A program made the translations under genes and the position numbers. DNA of 37,186 nt from SSF26 sp037443945 (GTDB taxonomy: Bacteria > Chloroflexota > Anaerolineae > J102). Shown one piece after another: positions 1 through 10,201 of the stretch (its first letter is position 1; each line of letters starts with the position of its first letter). The notes beneath the pieces were generated by a model. The model was not told the DNA's origin and did not search any database. It worked only from the letters and a program-made list of their open reading frames with translations. Location of the stretch: the NCBI GenBank assembly GCA_037443945.1, contig JBBINH010000032.1:1-37186 (forward strand), in the 5' to 3' direction.

Positions 1-1538
1 GCCAGCGGCAGGTAGAGCCATGCCGCCGCCTGCCGATACTCATACGCGCCGATGTCGGGCCGGGCATCTCGGGGGTGATTCTCCAGGTCCACCGCCGGCG
101 CGCCCTCGGCGCTGCCGGCATCTATCGCCGGGCTCCCCGCCTGCAGGTGATAGTCCCCCACCTCCCCCCAGGCCGGGCGCACGAAGCGCGGGTCGCCGCA
201 GAGGTTGCCCGCCCCCAGCGAACTGATGTCCCCGCAGGTGTAGGCCGTCCCGCCGTGGGTCAGGACCGTCTCGTTCTGCGGCAGGTAGAAGAGGGTGTGG
301 TCGGCCACGAGGGTGCTGGCCTGGGCGACGAAGATCGGCGCTTCGGGACCGCGGCTACTGAAAATGGTGTTGCGCACCGTGACATGGGCGGGAACGTCGG
401 GGTAGTCGTACTGCACGTACATCAGGTAGTTGTGGCCGAGGTAGTCATCCACGGTGACGTTGACGATCTCAAAGCGGGCATTGGCCTGTTCTTCGGGCGC
501 GATGACGATGGCCGACCAGGGGGTGACCTGCGCGTTGCCGTCGCCGCGGCCGTAGATGAGGGTGTTCTCGATGTGGCTGCCGTCGCCCCACAGTTTCACC
601 CCGTCGCAGGAGTTGTTGGCGATGACGCAGCGGCGGATGGTGGTGTTGGCGGCCTTGGAGTCCAGCCCGTCGCCATAGTTGTGCGCGGCGACGGTGTCCT
701 CGATCAGAATCGGCCCCTGGGATGGCTCAATGCCGAAGCCGTCGGGCCGGTCGTAGGGGCGATTGGAGCCGTCGCCGCCCTGGTAATAGTGGCCGCTCCA
801 GGAGAGGGAAGAGCCGCGGATGACCACGTCCCGCCAGCCGCCGTGTTCCCCGGCCGGCCCGCCCAGCGCGCCAAAGCCGGCATATTCTATGCGGCAGTTG
901 AGGATTTGCAGGTCCTCCACGTCCTGGATGTTCATCCCGAACTCGTCCACGTGGTGGATATACAGGTCCTGGAGGACGATGTGGGCGGCGGGCGCGCCGA
1001 GGATTTCCACCCCCTCGCGGAAGTAGAGCGCCTCGCCAGAGGCGGTGTCGTCGTGGGTGATCTCCAGGTTCTGGATGCGGACGTACCGGACGCCGGACAG
1101 GTTGATGGCGGTGAGGAGGTTATCGCGGCCGGCCAGGACGGGGCGGTGGCCCTCTTCGCCGGTGATGGTGATCCAGGCGTCGGCGGTGCCGGAGGGCGGA
1201 GTGATGATGTCGGCGTCGTACTCGCTGAGGGTGTAGCGGCCACCGAGGATGACGAGGGTATCGCCGGGGGCCAGTTGCCGCGAGCCGTAGCCGGGGGTGG
1301 CCCAGGGCCGGTCGCGGGTGCCGGGGTTGGCGTTGTCGCCGTTCGGGGCGACGTAGTAGATGTTGCCCGCAGCGGTGACCGGGGACTCACCCGAAGATGC
1401 GGGTGAAGTGGTAACCGCAGTCGGCACGGATGTTTCGCCTGCCGCCGGTGCAGCCGGGGTAGGGACGGGGGCCAGATTGCAGGCCAGGGTCAGGGAAAGG
1501 GCGAGGAGCAGGATGGCGGGAAGGCGCAGGGTTGTCAT
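1..1538 (-). CDS. Parallel beta-helix secreted lipoprotein (partial, C-terminus beyond window)
   Basis: The minus-strand frame is open from the ATG at 1538 to the left edge (about 512 codons), so the stop lies outside. A strong ribosome site (AGGAGGT, 1543-1549) precedes the ATG. The N-terminus is a lipoprotein-type signal: hydrophobic core, then LTLAC, then a Pro/Ala/Thr-rich linker. The body has the opening typical of right-handed beta-helix proteins (IYYVAPNGDNANPGT, then RPWAT), followed by short strand repeats with Asn and Gly turns such as GVKLWGDGSHIENTLIYG and HVTVRNTIFSS. This matches the pectate lyase-like 'choice-of-anchor' families, whose members bind or cut polysaccharides. Near the edge, DIGAYEY is the usual end of the helix, and the last visible residues WLYLPL suggest a YLPLVLR-type tail like that of the next gene. 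Substrate and catalytic residues cannot be assigned. Confidence 0.85.
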   Translation of the reverse strand, partial: MTTLRLPAILLLALSLTLACNLAPVPTPAAPAAGETSVPTAVTTSPASSGESPVTAAGNIYYVAPNGDNANPGTRDRPWATPGYGSRQLAPGDTLVILGGRYTLSEYDADIITPPSGTADAWITITGEEGHRPVLAGRDNLLTAINLSGVRYVRIQNLEITHDDTASGEALYFREGVEILGAPAAHIVLQDLYIHHVDEFGMNIQDVEDLQILNCRIEYAGFGALGGPAGEHGGWRDVVIRGSSLSWSGHYYQGGDGSNRPYDRPDGFGIEPSQGPILIEDTVAAHNYGDGLDSKAANTTIRRCVIANNSCDGVKLWGDGSHIENTLIYGRGDGNAQVTPWSAIVIAPEEQANARFEIVNVTVDDYLGHNYLMYVQYDYPDVPAHVTVRNTIFSSRGPEAPIFVAQASTLVADHTLFYLPQNETVLTHGGTAYTCGDISSLGAGNLCGDPRFVRPAWGEVGDYHLQAGSPAIDAGSAEGAPAVDLENHPRDARPDIGAYEYRQAAAWLYLPL

Positions 1539-1569
1539 GGGGACCTCCTGCCCTCACCCACCCCCTCCG

Positions 1570-1605
1570 CCCCCTCCCTCTCCCAAACCTGGGAGAGGGA
1601 GGGGG
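1570..1605. repeat. Perfect 16-bp GC-rich palindrome between two secreted-protein genes
   Basis: A 16-bp arm (1570-1585, ending CTCTCCCA) is followed by the loop AACC and a perfect complementary arm (1590-1605, starting TGGGAGAG). The surrounding CCCTCACCC at 1551 and its imperfect complement near 1614-1621 extend the symmetry. No T-run follows on either strand, so it is not a classic intrinsic terminator. It is more likely a dispersed intergenic palindrome, which could still block RNA decay or transcription between the genes at 1913 and 1538. Confidence 0.7.
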
Positions 1606-1622
1606 TTGGGGGTAGGTGAGGG

Positions 1623-1913
1623 CTAAAAATTCCGCAGCACCAGCGGCAGGTATACTCTGTACTGCCCTGCCGCGCCGCACCAGTAGCCCAGGCAGCCGCC
1701 ATAACTCATGCTGGAAGCCGTGCCGATGGCCGATTGGCCGACGGTGAAGTTGACGGCGTAGTGGGCCGATTGTGCTGGCCCGCCGCCCCCGCCGGTCAGC
1801 GGGACGAACCAGTCCAGCCGGTAGTTGATGGAAGACATCGCCAGGGCGCGGCTGGTCAGCAGGAGCACGCAGAGAGCGCCAGCGGCCAGTACAATCCCTT
1901 TTGGCTTGCTCAT
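1623..1913 (-). CDS. Small secreted protein with C-terminal YLPLVLRNF tail
   Basis: This 96-residue protein has a clear Sec signal peptide (SKPKG, hydrophobic stretch, cleavage probably after SRALA near residue 25). A short Gly-rich mature part follows (TGGGGGP, two Cys in GGCLGYWCG), and it ends in RVYLPLVLRNF. A ribosome site GAGGAGA lies just upstream of the ATG. I do not recognise the central part, which may form a small beta domain. The terminal aromatic-LPLV-x-R motif is, from memory, very common at the ends of exported Chloroflexota proteins and may be a sorting or anchoring signal. It probably belongs to one transcription unit with the neighbouring exported proteins on the same strand. 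Confidence 0.75.
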   Translation of the reverse strand: MSKPKGIVLAAGALCVLLLTSRALAMSSINYRLDWFVPLTGGGGGPAQSAHYAVNFTVGQSAIGTASSMSYGGCLGYWCGAAGQYRVYLPLVLRNF

Positions 1914-1948
1914 CGCTCTATCTCCTCATTGCGCGAAGAGGGCGTGGA

Positions 1949-2992
1949 TCAGTACACCAGGACCATGATATCCCCACCAACAGGGCTTCCATCGGCTTTC
2001 CAGCGGAAGCAATGCAGTTGATCATTGGGAAGCGCGCCTCCTCGAGAGCAAGTCACGCCGCGAGCCGCATCGATCGTCAGCGCCGTAGCAACAAAGTAGC
2101 GGTCACTGATGTCAAAGTTAAAGTCTATGGTGCATTGACCTCCATCTGGGTCACTGACAAGGGCAATCGTGCCGCCCACGTTGTTAAAAGAATAGTCGAT
2201 CTCCGATAAACTCCCCGCGCAATTCAAGAAGACCCCAGCCTTCACCAATCCATCTGCTGTACGGCTCTGCGATACATCGCCCTCGGCCCAGACGGAGCCA
2301 TCATTATAAATGATGAACTCGTGCTCGCCGCCGTCTCCGCCGAAGCCCTTGAATATGGGACCTGATCCCTCGGCGCTGGAGATCAGCGTTGTGTCTGTTC
2401 CCTGGGCTCTAGCCCAGAGGGCGATTCCGCTACCGGTGTTGGTGTTCCTCACCCATAGCGCTGTACCGGTTGCGCCGGAACCGGCAGCGCTCCACACCTC
2501 CAGGGCATGACCGGTAGTGGTAGTATTACTGATCACCGCCCCCGGCCGCAGGCTCCAGGCATAGGGCACGGGATAGATGGCCTGGCGGGGGGTCATTTCG
2601 GCATCGGTTCCTACCTTGATGCCCAGATAGAGTTGCCGGCCGTTGATGTCGTCGGAATCACAGTGGTTTATGTTCATAGTGAACAACCCGTTGCTTACGG
2701 ACACGGTATCGGCGTCTGAGCAGAGCGCCGTCCCACCACTGGACACGTTGTAGATGCTGGCGGTGATGTTGTAATTGCCGTCGGCGACGGGATTGCCGCT
2801 GCGGTCCGTCAGCCGGCCCTGGATGGGGATCTTGGCGCCTACTGCGGCCATCGGGCCGACCCCCTCCACCACGACCTCGCCGCCCGGCGTCGGCGTCGGT
2901 GTATCCGGCCCCTGCGCCCGGCTCAGGCTCGCCGTCAGGGCAATGCCTAGCAACACTGCCAGAAGGCCGATCAGAAAGAGTTGTCGTTTCAT
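1949..2992 (-). CDS. Secreted protein of unknown function (347 aa)
   Basis: The ATG at 2992 is chosen over the upstream open frame because GGAGGT lies 7 nt ahead of it and because a signal peptide starts there: MKRQ, a hydrophobic run of about 18 residues, then SLSRAQ. A Pro/Thr linker (DTPTPTPG) is followed by a beta-rich domain opening with KIPIQGRLTDRSGNPVADG. That resembles the carboxypeptidase-regulatory-like or fibre-type opening seen in exported proteins that carry an 'extra parameter' beta domain. The middle has Gly/Ser/Thr-rich short repeats such as ALWVRNTNTGSGIALWARA. It ends in DIMVLVY and lacks the YLPLVLR tail. No catalytic motif is visible. It lies 86 nt downstream of the 68-residue gene and may share its promoter. 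Confidence 0.75.
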   Translation of the reverse strand: MKRQLFLIGLLAVLLGIALTASLSRAQGPDTPTPTPGGEVVVEGVGPMAAVGAKIPIQGRLTDRSGNPVADGNYNITASIYNVSSGGTALCSDADTVSVSNGLFTMNINHCDSDDINGRQLYLGIKVGTDAEMTPRQAIYPVPYAWSLRPGAVISNTTTTGHALEVWSAAGSGATGTALWVRNTNTGSGIALWARAQGTDTTLISSAEGSGPIFKGFGGDGGEHEFIIYNDGSVWAEGDVSQSRTADGLVKAGVFLNCAGSLSEIDYSFNNVGGTIALVSDPDGGQCTIDFNFDISDRYFVATALTIDAARGVTCSRGGALPNDQLHCFRWKADGSPVGGDIMVLVY

Positions 2993-3078
2993 TTTGCACC
3001 TCCAAATGAGGATATGTAGATAGGTAGATTCGTCTTTGTCCTGAGTGAAGATCGGCCACTGCTCACGGTGGTAGATTT

Positions 3079-3285
3079 TCAGGCCGGTCCCCGCACATCT
3101 TTCTCCCCCTCCCAAAACCTCTCCGGAGAGGAAAAGAACGCGGCGATCTCTGCCAGCGACTCGAACCGCCGGCGGCGTCCGTCCTGGATGCATTCCACCT
3201 CGCCGGACCATTGCCCCCCACCCCGATCCGGCATATACCACAGCCGGACCAGATAGGATAGATAAACGGTGGCTCCGCTGTCCAT
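3079..3285 (-). CDS. Small conserved protein, likely companion of the SARP regulator (68 aa)
   Basis: The ATG at 3285 has AGGAG 7 nt upstream. The core reads YLVRLWYMPD, then WSGEVECIQDGRRRRFESLAEIAAFF. This is a compact all-in-one domain of a kind I recall as common in Chloroflexota, often beside BTAD/SARP regulators: an opening strand, a central W-x-G-E-V strand, and a final helix S-L-x-E-(I/L)-x-x-F. No signal peptide or membrane segment is seen, so it should be cytoplasmic. It is the first gene after the candidate SARP box at 3332-3349. The last residues (FWEGEKDVRGPA) look unstructured. Function unknown; a protein-protein interaction role is only a guess. Confidence 0.7.
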   Translation of the reverse strand: MDSGATVYLSYLVRLWYMPDRGGGQWSGEVECIQDGRRRRFESLAEIAAFFSSPERFWEGEKDVRGPA

Positions 3286-3315
3286 GGCCTTCTCCTGTGG
3301 GGGATGTTTTGACTA

Positions 3316-3349
3316 TCCATAGCACAGGGCGCTCTACAAATTCTCTACA
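3316..3349 (-). promoter_or_regulatory. Candidate SARP box (TGTAGAG-N4-TGTAGAG) and promoter
   Basis: Reading the minus strand, two identical heptamers TGTAGAG (3349-3343 and 3338-3332) are separated by AATT, giving an 11-bp period. Ten bases later comes TGC-TATGGA (-10 candidate at 3321-3316, with an extended TGN). SARP-family activators are known to bind heptameric direct repeats of 11-bp period placed just upstream of the -10. The site precedes the 68-residue gene by about 47 bp and lies about 200 bp from the end of the SARP-type regulator gene. Binding is inferred, not shown. Confidence 0.55.
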
Positions 3350-3441
3350 CGGGCCCACCCGGTCGGCGCAGGCCGACAGCGCGGCCCACGGCCCCTTCGC
3401 CCCGAATTGACTCGGCGGCCCGTCTACCCCTTTCAACTTCT

Positions 3442-3466
3442 CCCCGCCCCCTGACAGGGGGCGGGG
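3442..3466. repeat. GC-rich palindrome in the 262-bp gap downstream of the regulator
   Basis: CCCCGCCCCC (3442-3451) pairs perfectly with GGGGGCGGGG (3457-3466) around the loop TGACA. It lies downstream of the regulator gene on its coding strand but is not followed by a T-run, so a Rho-independent terminator is not supported. Its base composition resembles the palindrome at 1570-1605. The rest of the gap 3286-3547 holds the candidate SARP box and nothing else I can identify. Confidence 0.6.
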
Positions 3467-3547
3467 ACGGGGGTGGGGGTGAACGCGCGGCAGCGACTGG
3501 CGGCGGTTCGCCCCCGACAAGGGCCCCGAATTCATTCGGCGGAGTAG

Positions 3548-6500
3548 CTACATGGCCTCCAGCACCACTTCCGTCCAGTACCACCACTTGAGCGGAGAGA
3601 GGGGAAAATGGCGCACCCGCGGCTTGAGGAGCAGAGACCAGCAGGAGTAGGCCAGGGGGAAAATGGGCAGATCGTGCATCAGCAGGGCGTCGGCTTGCCG
3701 GTAGAGGCGCAACCGCCCCTCCGGATCCCGGCTGCGGGCAGCCTGCTCCAGCAGGGCAAGGTAAGCGGCGTTGTGCCAGCCGGTCCGCTCCTGGATGGCG
3801 CACACGCGCAGCAGGCTATCCGGATCAGGGTAATCGGCCACCCAGCCGGCCAGGAAGAGATCGGGCCACGGCCCACATCGCAGCCGCTGCTGGTACGCTT
3901 CCCAGGGCAGGGCTTCCAGGCCGACCTCCACCCGGAGGATGCGGCGCCAGGCCAGTTGCAGGTATTCGGCCGCGGCCTCCGCGCCCGGGAAGGCCAGCAG
4001 GCGCACCGGGGGGAAGCCGCGGCCGTCGGGGTATCCCGCGGCCGCCAGCAGCGACTGCGCCTGCAGGGGATCGTAGCCGGGGGCCAGCTCCGCCGTGTGG
4101 CCGGGCATTCCCGGCGGGATCATCCCCCCGCAGGCCGGCGCCAGGTCGCCGCCGAGCAGGTGAATGACGCTGCGCCGGTCTACGGCATGCGCAAAGGCGT
4201 GTCGCACCCGCGCATCGGCAAAGGGCGTACGTCGCGTGTCGAACCCCAGGAAGCGGACGAAGAAGTTGGCCGCGGAGACCAGCTCGCCGGCGCCCTCCTG
4301 CCGGATGCGCGCCATCTCCTCGGGCGCAAGCCCCCAGCGCAGCGTGAAGACATCCAGGCCGCCCTCCTGATACCGGCGCCACTTGACCTGCTTGCGCTCC
4401 CGGTCCAACCCCAGATGCAGGACGACCTCCTCCGCGTTGCCGGGCCAGTCGCCCCGATAGGTGGGCGAGCGGGCCAACGCCGCCCGGACATCCGGAATCC
4501 ACTCCCGCAGGCGGAACGGGCCGTTGGTCACCAGGAGATCGGGCTTCCACCAACCTTCTCCTGCTGTCTCCAGCCGATGCGCAGGCACAGGCCGCGCGAC
4601 GGGGTGCGCGATCAGGTGGGGGAAGAAACTGCACGGATGCTCCAGCTCCACCACCAGCGTCAGATCATCGGCCGCTTGCACGGCCGGCACTGCGGGATCG
4701 TCCAGGCGGCTCTGGTGATAGGCGGCAGCGTGGCGGATGGGGAAAAGCAGCCGGACGAAGGGGCTGGTGCTGCGCGGGTGCAGGATACGGCGCCAGGCGA
4801 CGATAAAATCCTGGGCGCGCAGCGGCTGCCCATCGCTCCAGCGGCCGTCCTCCTTGAGGTAAAAAATGTAGCGGCGTCCCTCATCCTGCACCTCCCACTC
4901 GCGTGCCGCGTCCGGGATCACGTTCAGGTCGGGGTCCCATGTCGCCAGGCCGCTGAAGAGCTGCTCGATGACGCCGCCGGAATTGGCGTTCTGGGCCAGG
5001 GCCGGGTCCAGGGTGCTGAGCGCGGGCCAGTCCACCCGCAACACCTGGGAACCTGCGGCCGGCCGGGCGGCCTGGCGCGCGGTTTGCCGGCGCAGCGTGA
5101 ACCCCTGGGCATAGGCCTGTGCGGCCCGGTCGAAGTCGAAGGCGATGTGATGGGTCAGGCCCAGGCGCATGAGGGTGCGCGCCGCGGCCTCATCGTCGGC
5201 CGCCGTGCGCTGCAAGGCCAAAGCCCGCTCGTAGCAGCGCACGGCCTCGCCGCAGGCGTACATCCGGCGGGCCGCGTCCCCTGCGCGCAGCCACCAGTCG
5301 GCGGCCTCCTTCGGCTCATCGGCCTGCTGCAAGTGGCGGGCGATGGCCGCCAGCTCCACGGGGGCCAGGCGCCGGAGCGCCTGCGCGGCGCGGCGATGGA
5401 GCAGACGGCGGCGATGGTAAGGCATCCCCCGATAGACCAGCTCCCGCACCAGGTCATGGGCGAAGCCGTACTCGCGGCCCCGTTCGACGATCAGTCCCTG
5501 CGCCGCCAGGAGCTCCAGCGCGGGGATGACCTCCTCCTCGGCGCAAGCGGCCGTCGCGGCCAGCACCTCCGGCGAGAACGGGGTCCCCAACACGCTGGCC
5601 GCCTCCAGCGCGTGCCGCGCGGCGGCCGGCAGGCGGTCCAGCCGGCGCCGAACCGCATCCTGGATCGTGGCGGGGAAGGAGAGCTCGTCCGGCGCGGCGG
5701 CCGCCGGCGCGGGGTTTTCGGCCAGATGGCGGAGAAGCTCCAGCAGGAAGAACGGGTTGCTGCCGGTGAGCTGATGCAGATGCTCGTCCAGCGCCGGGTC
5801 GTGCGCGGCTTCCCCCAGCGCATAGCGGACGATCTCCCGGACGGCGGCCCGCTCCAGCCCGGCGAGCGCCAGCTCCGTGACCGGGCAGCCGTGGGCCGCG
5901 GCCCGCTGCAAGGGGGCGGCCGCCGCAGCCTCCTCCGGCCGATACGTGGCCAGGAAGAGGGCGGGCAGATGGCGCAGGCCGGCCAGCCAGCCGGTCAGCC
6001 AGCCGCGGGTAGACTCGTCCAGCAGGTGGAGGTCGTCCAGGCAGAAGACCAGGGGCGGCTGCGCATGGGCGAGCGCGGCCAGAAGGTCGTCCAGGGCCAG
6101 GAAAAGACGCGTCGGCCCGGCGGCCGGAGCATCCTGCCGCGCGGGGAGGCCCGGACAGCGGTCGCGCAGGTCGGGCAGGATGACGGTCAGCTCGGCCAGG
6201 AGGCCACGCGAGACGGGCAGGCCGGCCCAGTCCACGGCGGGCAGGACGCGGCGCAGCCCCTCGGCCAGCGCCAGGTAGGGGACATCCTGGGCCATCTCCC
6301 GGCCGGCAACGGCCAGGATCGGCGCGTCGGCGGGCAGGGAGGCGGTGAATTCCTGCAGCAGGCGGGTCTTGCCGATGCCGGCCTCGCCGGCGATGAACAT
6401 CGCGGCCCCACGGCCGCCGCGGGCATGCGCGTAGGCCCGGCGGAGCTGCTCCAGCGCGGCCTCGCGGCCGACGAAGGGCGCCGCCATGGTCGGCCACAGG

Positions 6501-7288
6501 TGCCAGGCGGGCACACTGCGCCGGGTCGGCCGGCTGCGGCGACCGCTCAGGGCGGCCTCATAGGCGGCGCGGGTTTCGGGGAGCGGCGCCACCCCCAGCT
6601 CGCGCTCCAGCGCCACGACGCAGCGCTCGAACTGCTGGGCCGCGGCCTCGCGATCGCCCAGGGCTGCGTAGAGGAGGATGAGCCGGCGATGGATGGGCTC
6701 GGCGAGCTCGTCAATCTCCAGGTAGCGCCGGGCCCAGCGGACGGCCGCGGCGAGGTCGCCCTGCTGCTCCTCCAGGTCCAGCAGGCGGCCGAGCAAGGCC
6801 AGGTAGCGCTGCTCCCAGGCGTGGCGCTGTCGCGTGATCCACAGGTCGAACTCGGCCGCGTCGGGGCAAGAAAAACCGTCCAGGAAGGGGCTACGGTAGA
6901 GCGCGGCTGCGGCACGCAGCGCGGCCGGTTCGACCAGAGGCCGGTCGAGGACCGCCGCCAGCGCGCACGTGTCGGCCCAGGTCCGCTCCGGGTCGAAGCC
7001 GATCTGCTCTTCCCGGCGCAGGAGCAGCTCCGGATCGGGCAGGGCCTGCTTCAACAAATAGACCAGACGGCTCAGGTTGGCCTGGGCGACGTCGGTAGGA
7101 GCGTCGGGCCAGAAGAGGGCGCAGAGCGCATCGCGCGCGACAAAGTGGCGGTCGGCCGCCAGCCGATACAGAAGCGCGCGCACCTGGCGTCGCGCGATGG
7201 GGAAGGACTGCCCCTCCCACACGATCGCCGGCGGCCCCAACATCTGAATGACGAGGTGGCCGTGAGCGGCCGTCGCCTGGGCGCACAT
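3548..7288 (-). CDS. BTAD/SARP-STAND regulator fused to a family 5 (OppA-like) solute-binding domain
   Basis: This 1246-residue single frame has four parts. Residues about 10-100 are a winged-helix OmpR/SARP-type DNA-binding domain (RRQVRALLYRLA, LFWPDAPTDVAQANLSRLVYLL). Residues about 105-250 are a BTAD helical repeat domain. Residues about 270-620 are a STAND/AAA ATPase with Walker A GEAGIGKT (301-308) and Walker B LVFCLDDLH (413-421), followed by helical repeats to about 735. Residues about 748-1210 resemble SBP_bac_5 peptide-binding proteins: STLDPALAQNANSGGVIEQLF, then the family hallmark WSDGQPLRAQDFIVAWRRI, and a late segment LFLAGWVADYPDPDSLL. No signal peptide or membrane segment precedes the binding domain, so it should act in the cytoplasm as a ligand sensor, as in E. 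coli SgrR, which also joins a winged helix to such a domain. The likely targets are the neighbouring exported-protein genes. Ligand unknown. A start farther downstream is possible, as no ribosome site is evident at 7288. Confidence 0.9.
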   Translation of the reverse strand: MCAQATAAHGHLVIQMLGPPAIVWEGQSFPIARRQVRALLYRLAADRHFVARDALCALFWPDAPTDVAQANLSRLVYLLKQALPDPELLLRREEQIGFDPERTWADTCALAAVLDRPLVEPAALRAAAALYRSPFLDGFSCPDAAEFDLWITRQRHAWEQRYLALLGRLLDLEEQQGDLAAAVRWARRYLEIDELAEPIHRRLILLYAALGDREAAAQQFERCVVALERELGVAPLPETRAAYEAALSGRRSRPTRRSVPAWHLWPTMAAPFVGREAALEQLRRAYAHARGGRGAAMFIAGEAGIGKTRLLQEFTASLPADAPILAVAGREMAQDVPYLALAEGLRRVLPAVDWAGLPVSRGLLAELTVILPDLRDRCPGLPARQDAPAAGPTRLFLALDDLLAALAHAQPPLVFCLDDLHLLDESTRGWLTGWLAGLRHLPALFLATYRPEEAAAAAPLQRAAAHGCPVTELALAGLERAAVREIVRYALGEAAHDPALDEHLHQLTGSNPFFLLELLRHLAENPAPAAAAPDELSFPATIQDAVRRRLDRLPAAARHALEAASVLGTPFSPEVLAATAACAEEEVIPALELLAAQGLIVERGREYGFAHDLVRELVYRGMPYHRRRLLHRRAAQALRRLAPVELAAIARHLQQADEPKEAADWWLRAGDAARRMYACGEAVRCYERALALQRTAADDEAAARTLMRLGLTHHIAFDFDRAAQAYAQGFTLRRQTARQAARPAAGSQVLRVDWPALSTLDPALAQNANSGGVIEQLFSGLATWDPDLNVIPDAAREWEVQDEGRRYIFYLKEDGRWSDGQPLRAQDFIVAWRRILHPRSTSPFVRLLFPIRHAAAYHQSRLDDPAVPAVQAADDLTLVVELEHPCSFFPHLIAHPVARPVPAHRLETAGEGWWKPDLLVTNGPFRLREWIPDVRAALARSPTYRGDWPGNAEEVVLHLGLDRERKQVKWRRYQEGGLDVFTLRWGLAPEEMARIRQEGAGELVSAANFFVRFLGFDTRRTPFADARVRHAFAHAVDRRSVIHLLGGDLAPACGGMIPPGMPGHTAELAPGYDPLQAQSLLAAAGYPDGRGFPPVRLLAFPGAEAAAEYLQLAWRRILRVEVGLEALPWEAYQQRLRCGPWPDLFLAGWVADYPDPDSLLRVCAIQERTGWHNAAYLALLEQAARSRDPEGRLRLYRQADALLMHDLPIFPLAYSCWSLLLKPRVRHFPLSPLKWWYWTEVVLEAM

Positions 7289-7308
7289 CGTTTGTAACTT
7301 TTATTCCC

Positions 7309-7318
7309 ATTTTAGCAC
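7309..7318 (-). promoter_or_regulatory. Candidate extended -10 promoter of the regulator gene
   Basis: On the minus strand, TGTGC-TAAAAT (TAAAAT at 7314-7309) lies about 20 bp ahead of the ATG at 7288. The bases CTGTGCTA recur at the same position relative to the -10 of the candidate SARP-box promoter near 3321. No good -35 is seen, as is usual for extended -10 or activated promoters. Confidence 0.4.
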
Positions 7319-7539
7319 AGGTCCTGCGAACGGGAAAACGAAGTTTTTGCCAGGTTCGTGCGCGTTGGTTCAGAGGCACCGGCACACGCAATCAACAGGA
7401 AATGGGGTTATCGTCGAAAGGACCGGCCACGAAGGCTTCAGGACAGCCGTAGAAGCAGGCGTCCGGTGCTTGGCCTGGCGGAGGGCGAAGAGGGATTGGG
7501 GCAGATTCTGGGCAGCGTGCGACGAGGGATTCGGGCTAG

Positions 7540-7697
7540 AGAAGCGTGCACAATCCCCTGAGGCAAACGGCACACTCCGGCTTGAGCGCCAGCTGCGCCA
7601 GCAGTCAGCGCGCTTTGTCCGATTCCGGGCGCATGACCTGGTGGCCGTCGAGGGTGATGGCGAGAGAGCCGACGAGGGTCGGGGAGAGACGGAACAT
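7540..7697 (-). pseudogene. Fragment of a second SARP/BTAD regulator N-terminus, with an in-frame stop
   Basis: The minus-strand frame from the ATG at 7697 reads MFRLSPTLVGSLAITLDGHQ, then VMRPESDKAR, a TGA stop (7607-7605), and continues in the same frame as LLAQLALKPECAVCLRGLC. This matches the characteristic opening of Chloroflexota SARP regulators, of the form 'LDG-x-x-V-x-x-x-ESDK-x-RALLAYLA'. Only about 50 codons survive; nothing recognisable follows toward 7315. The rest of the 7315-7701 gap shows no gene. It is a relic of a regulator related to, but distinct from, the intact one next to it. Confidence 0.65.
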
Positions 7698-7701
7698 CGG
7701 T

Positions 7702-9929
<2,228 letters not shown>

Positions 9930-10201
9930 CGCCTCCCGCGTCGGCCATCTGCGCGCCTCATCCCGCCGAAAGTGCCCTTTCCCCGCTTCATCCCGGCTTC
10001 GTCTGCGCCGGAAGAGACGAGCGTTTCATCCGCTTTTCGTCTCCATCCCCAACCGCCCTTGCCCGATGGGCGGGCTGACGGTCGGGTGCGCCTGCGCTGC
10101 GCCGCGGCTGCAGGTGAGGTGCCAGGCGTTGTGGGTCCGCATTTGCCTCTAGAATCCGGCCGGGTCATTGTACCATCGTTCCGTTGCCAGAATCTGCCCT
10201 G

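Noticed and set aside
75..1406. A 443-codon plus-strand open frame at the left end
   Set aside because: It is the antisense reading of the beta-helix lipoprotein gene; composition is Gly/Val/Asp-rich without motifs and no ribosome site precedes it.
3608..7297. A 1229-codon plus-strand open frame
   Set aside because: It is antisense to the SARP-STAND-binding-protein fusion, whose own frame has clear domain motifs; high GC keeps the opposite strand open.
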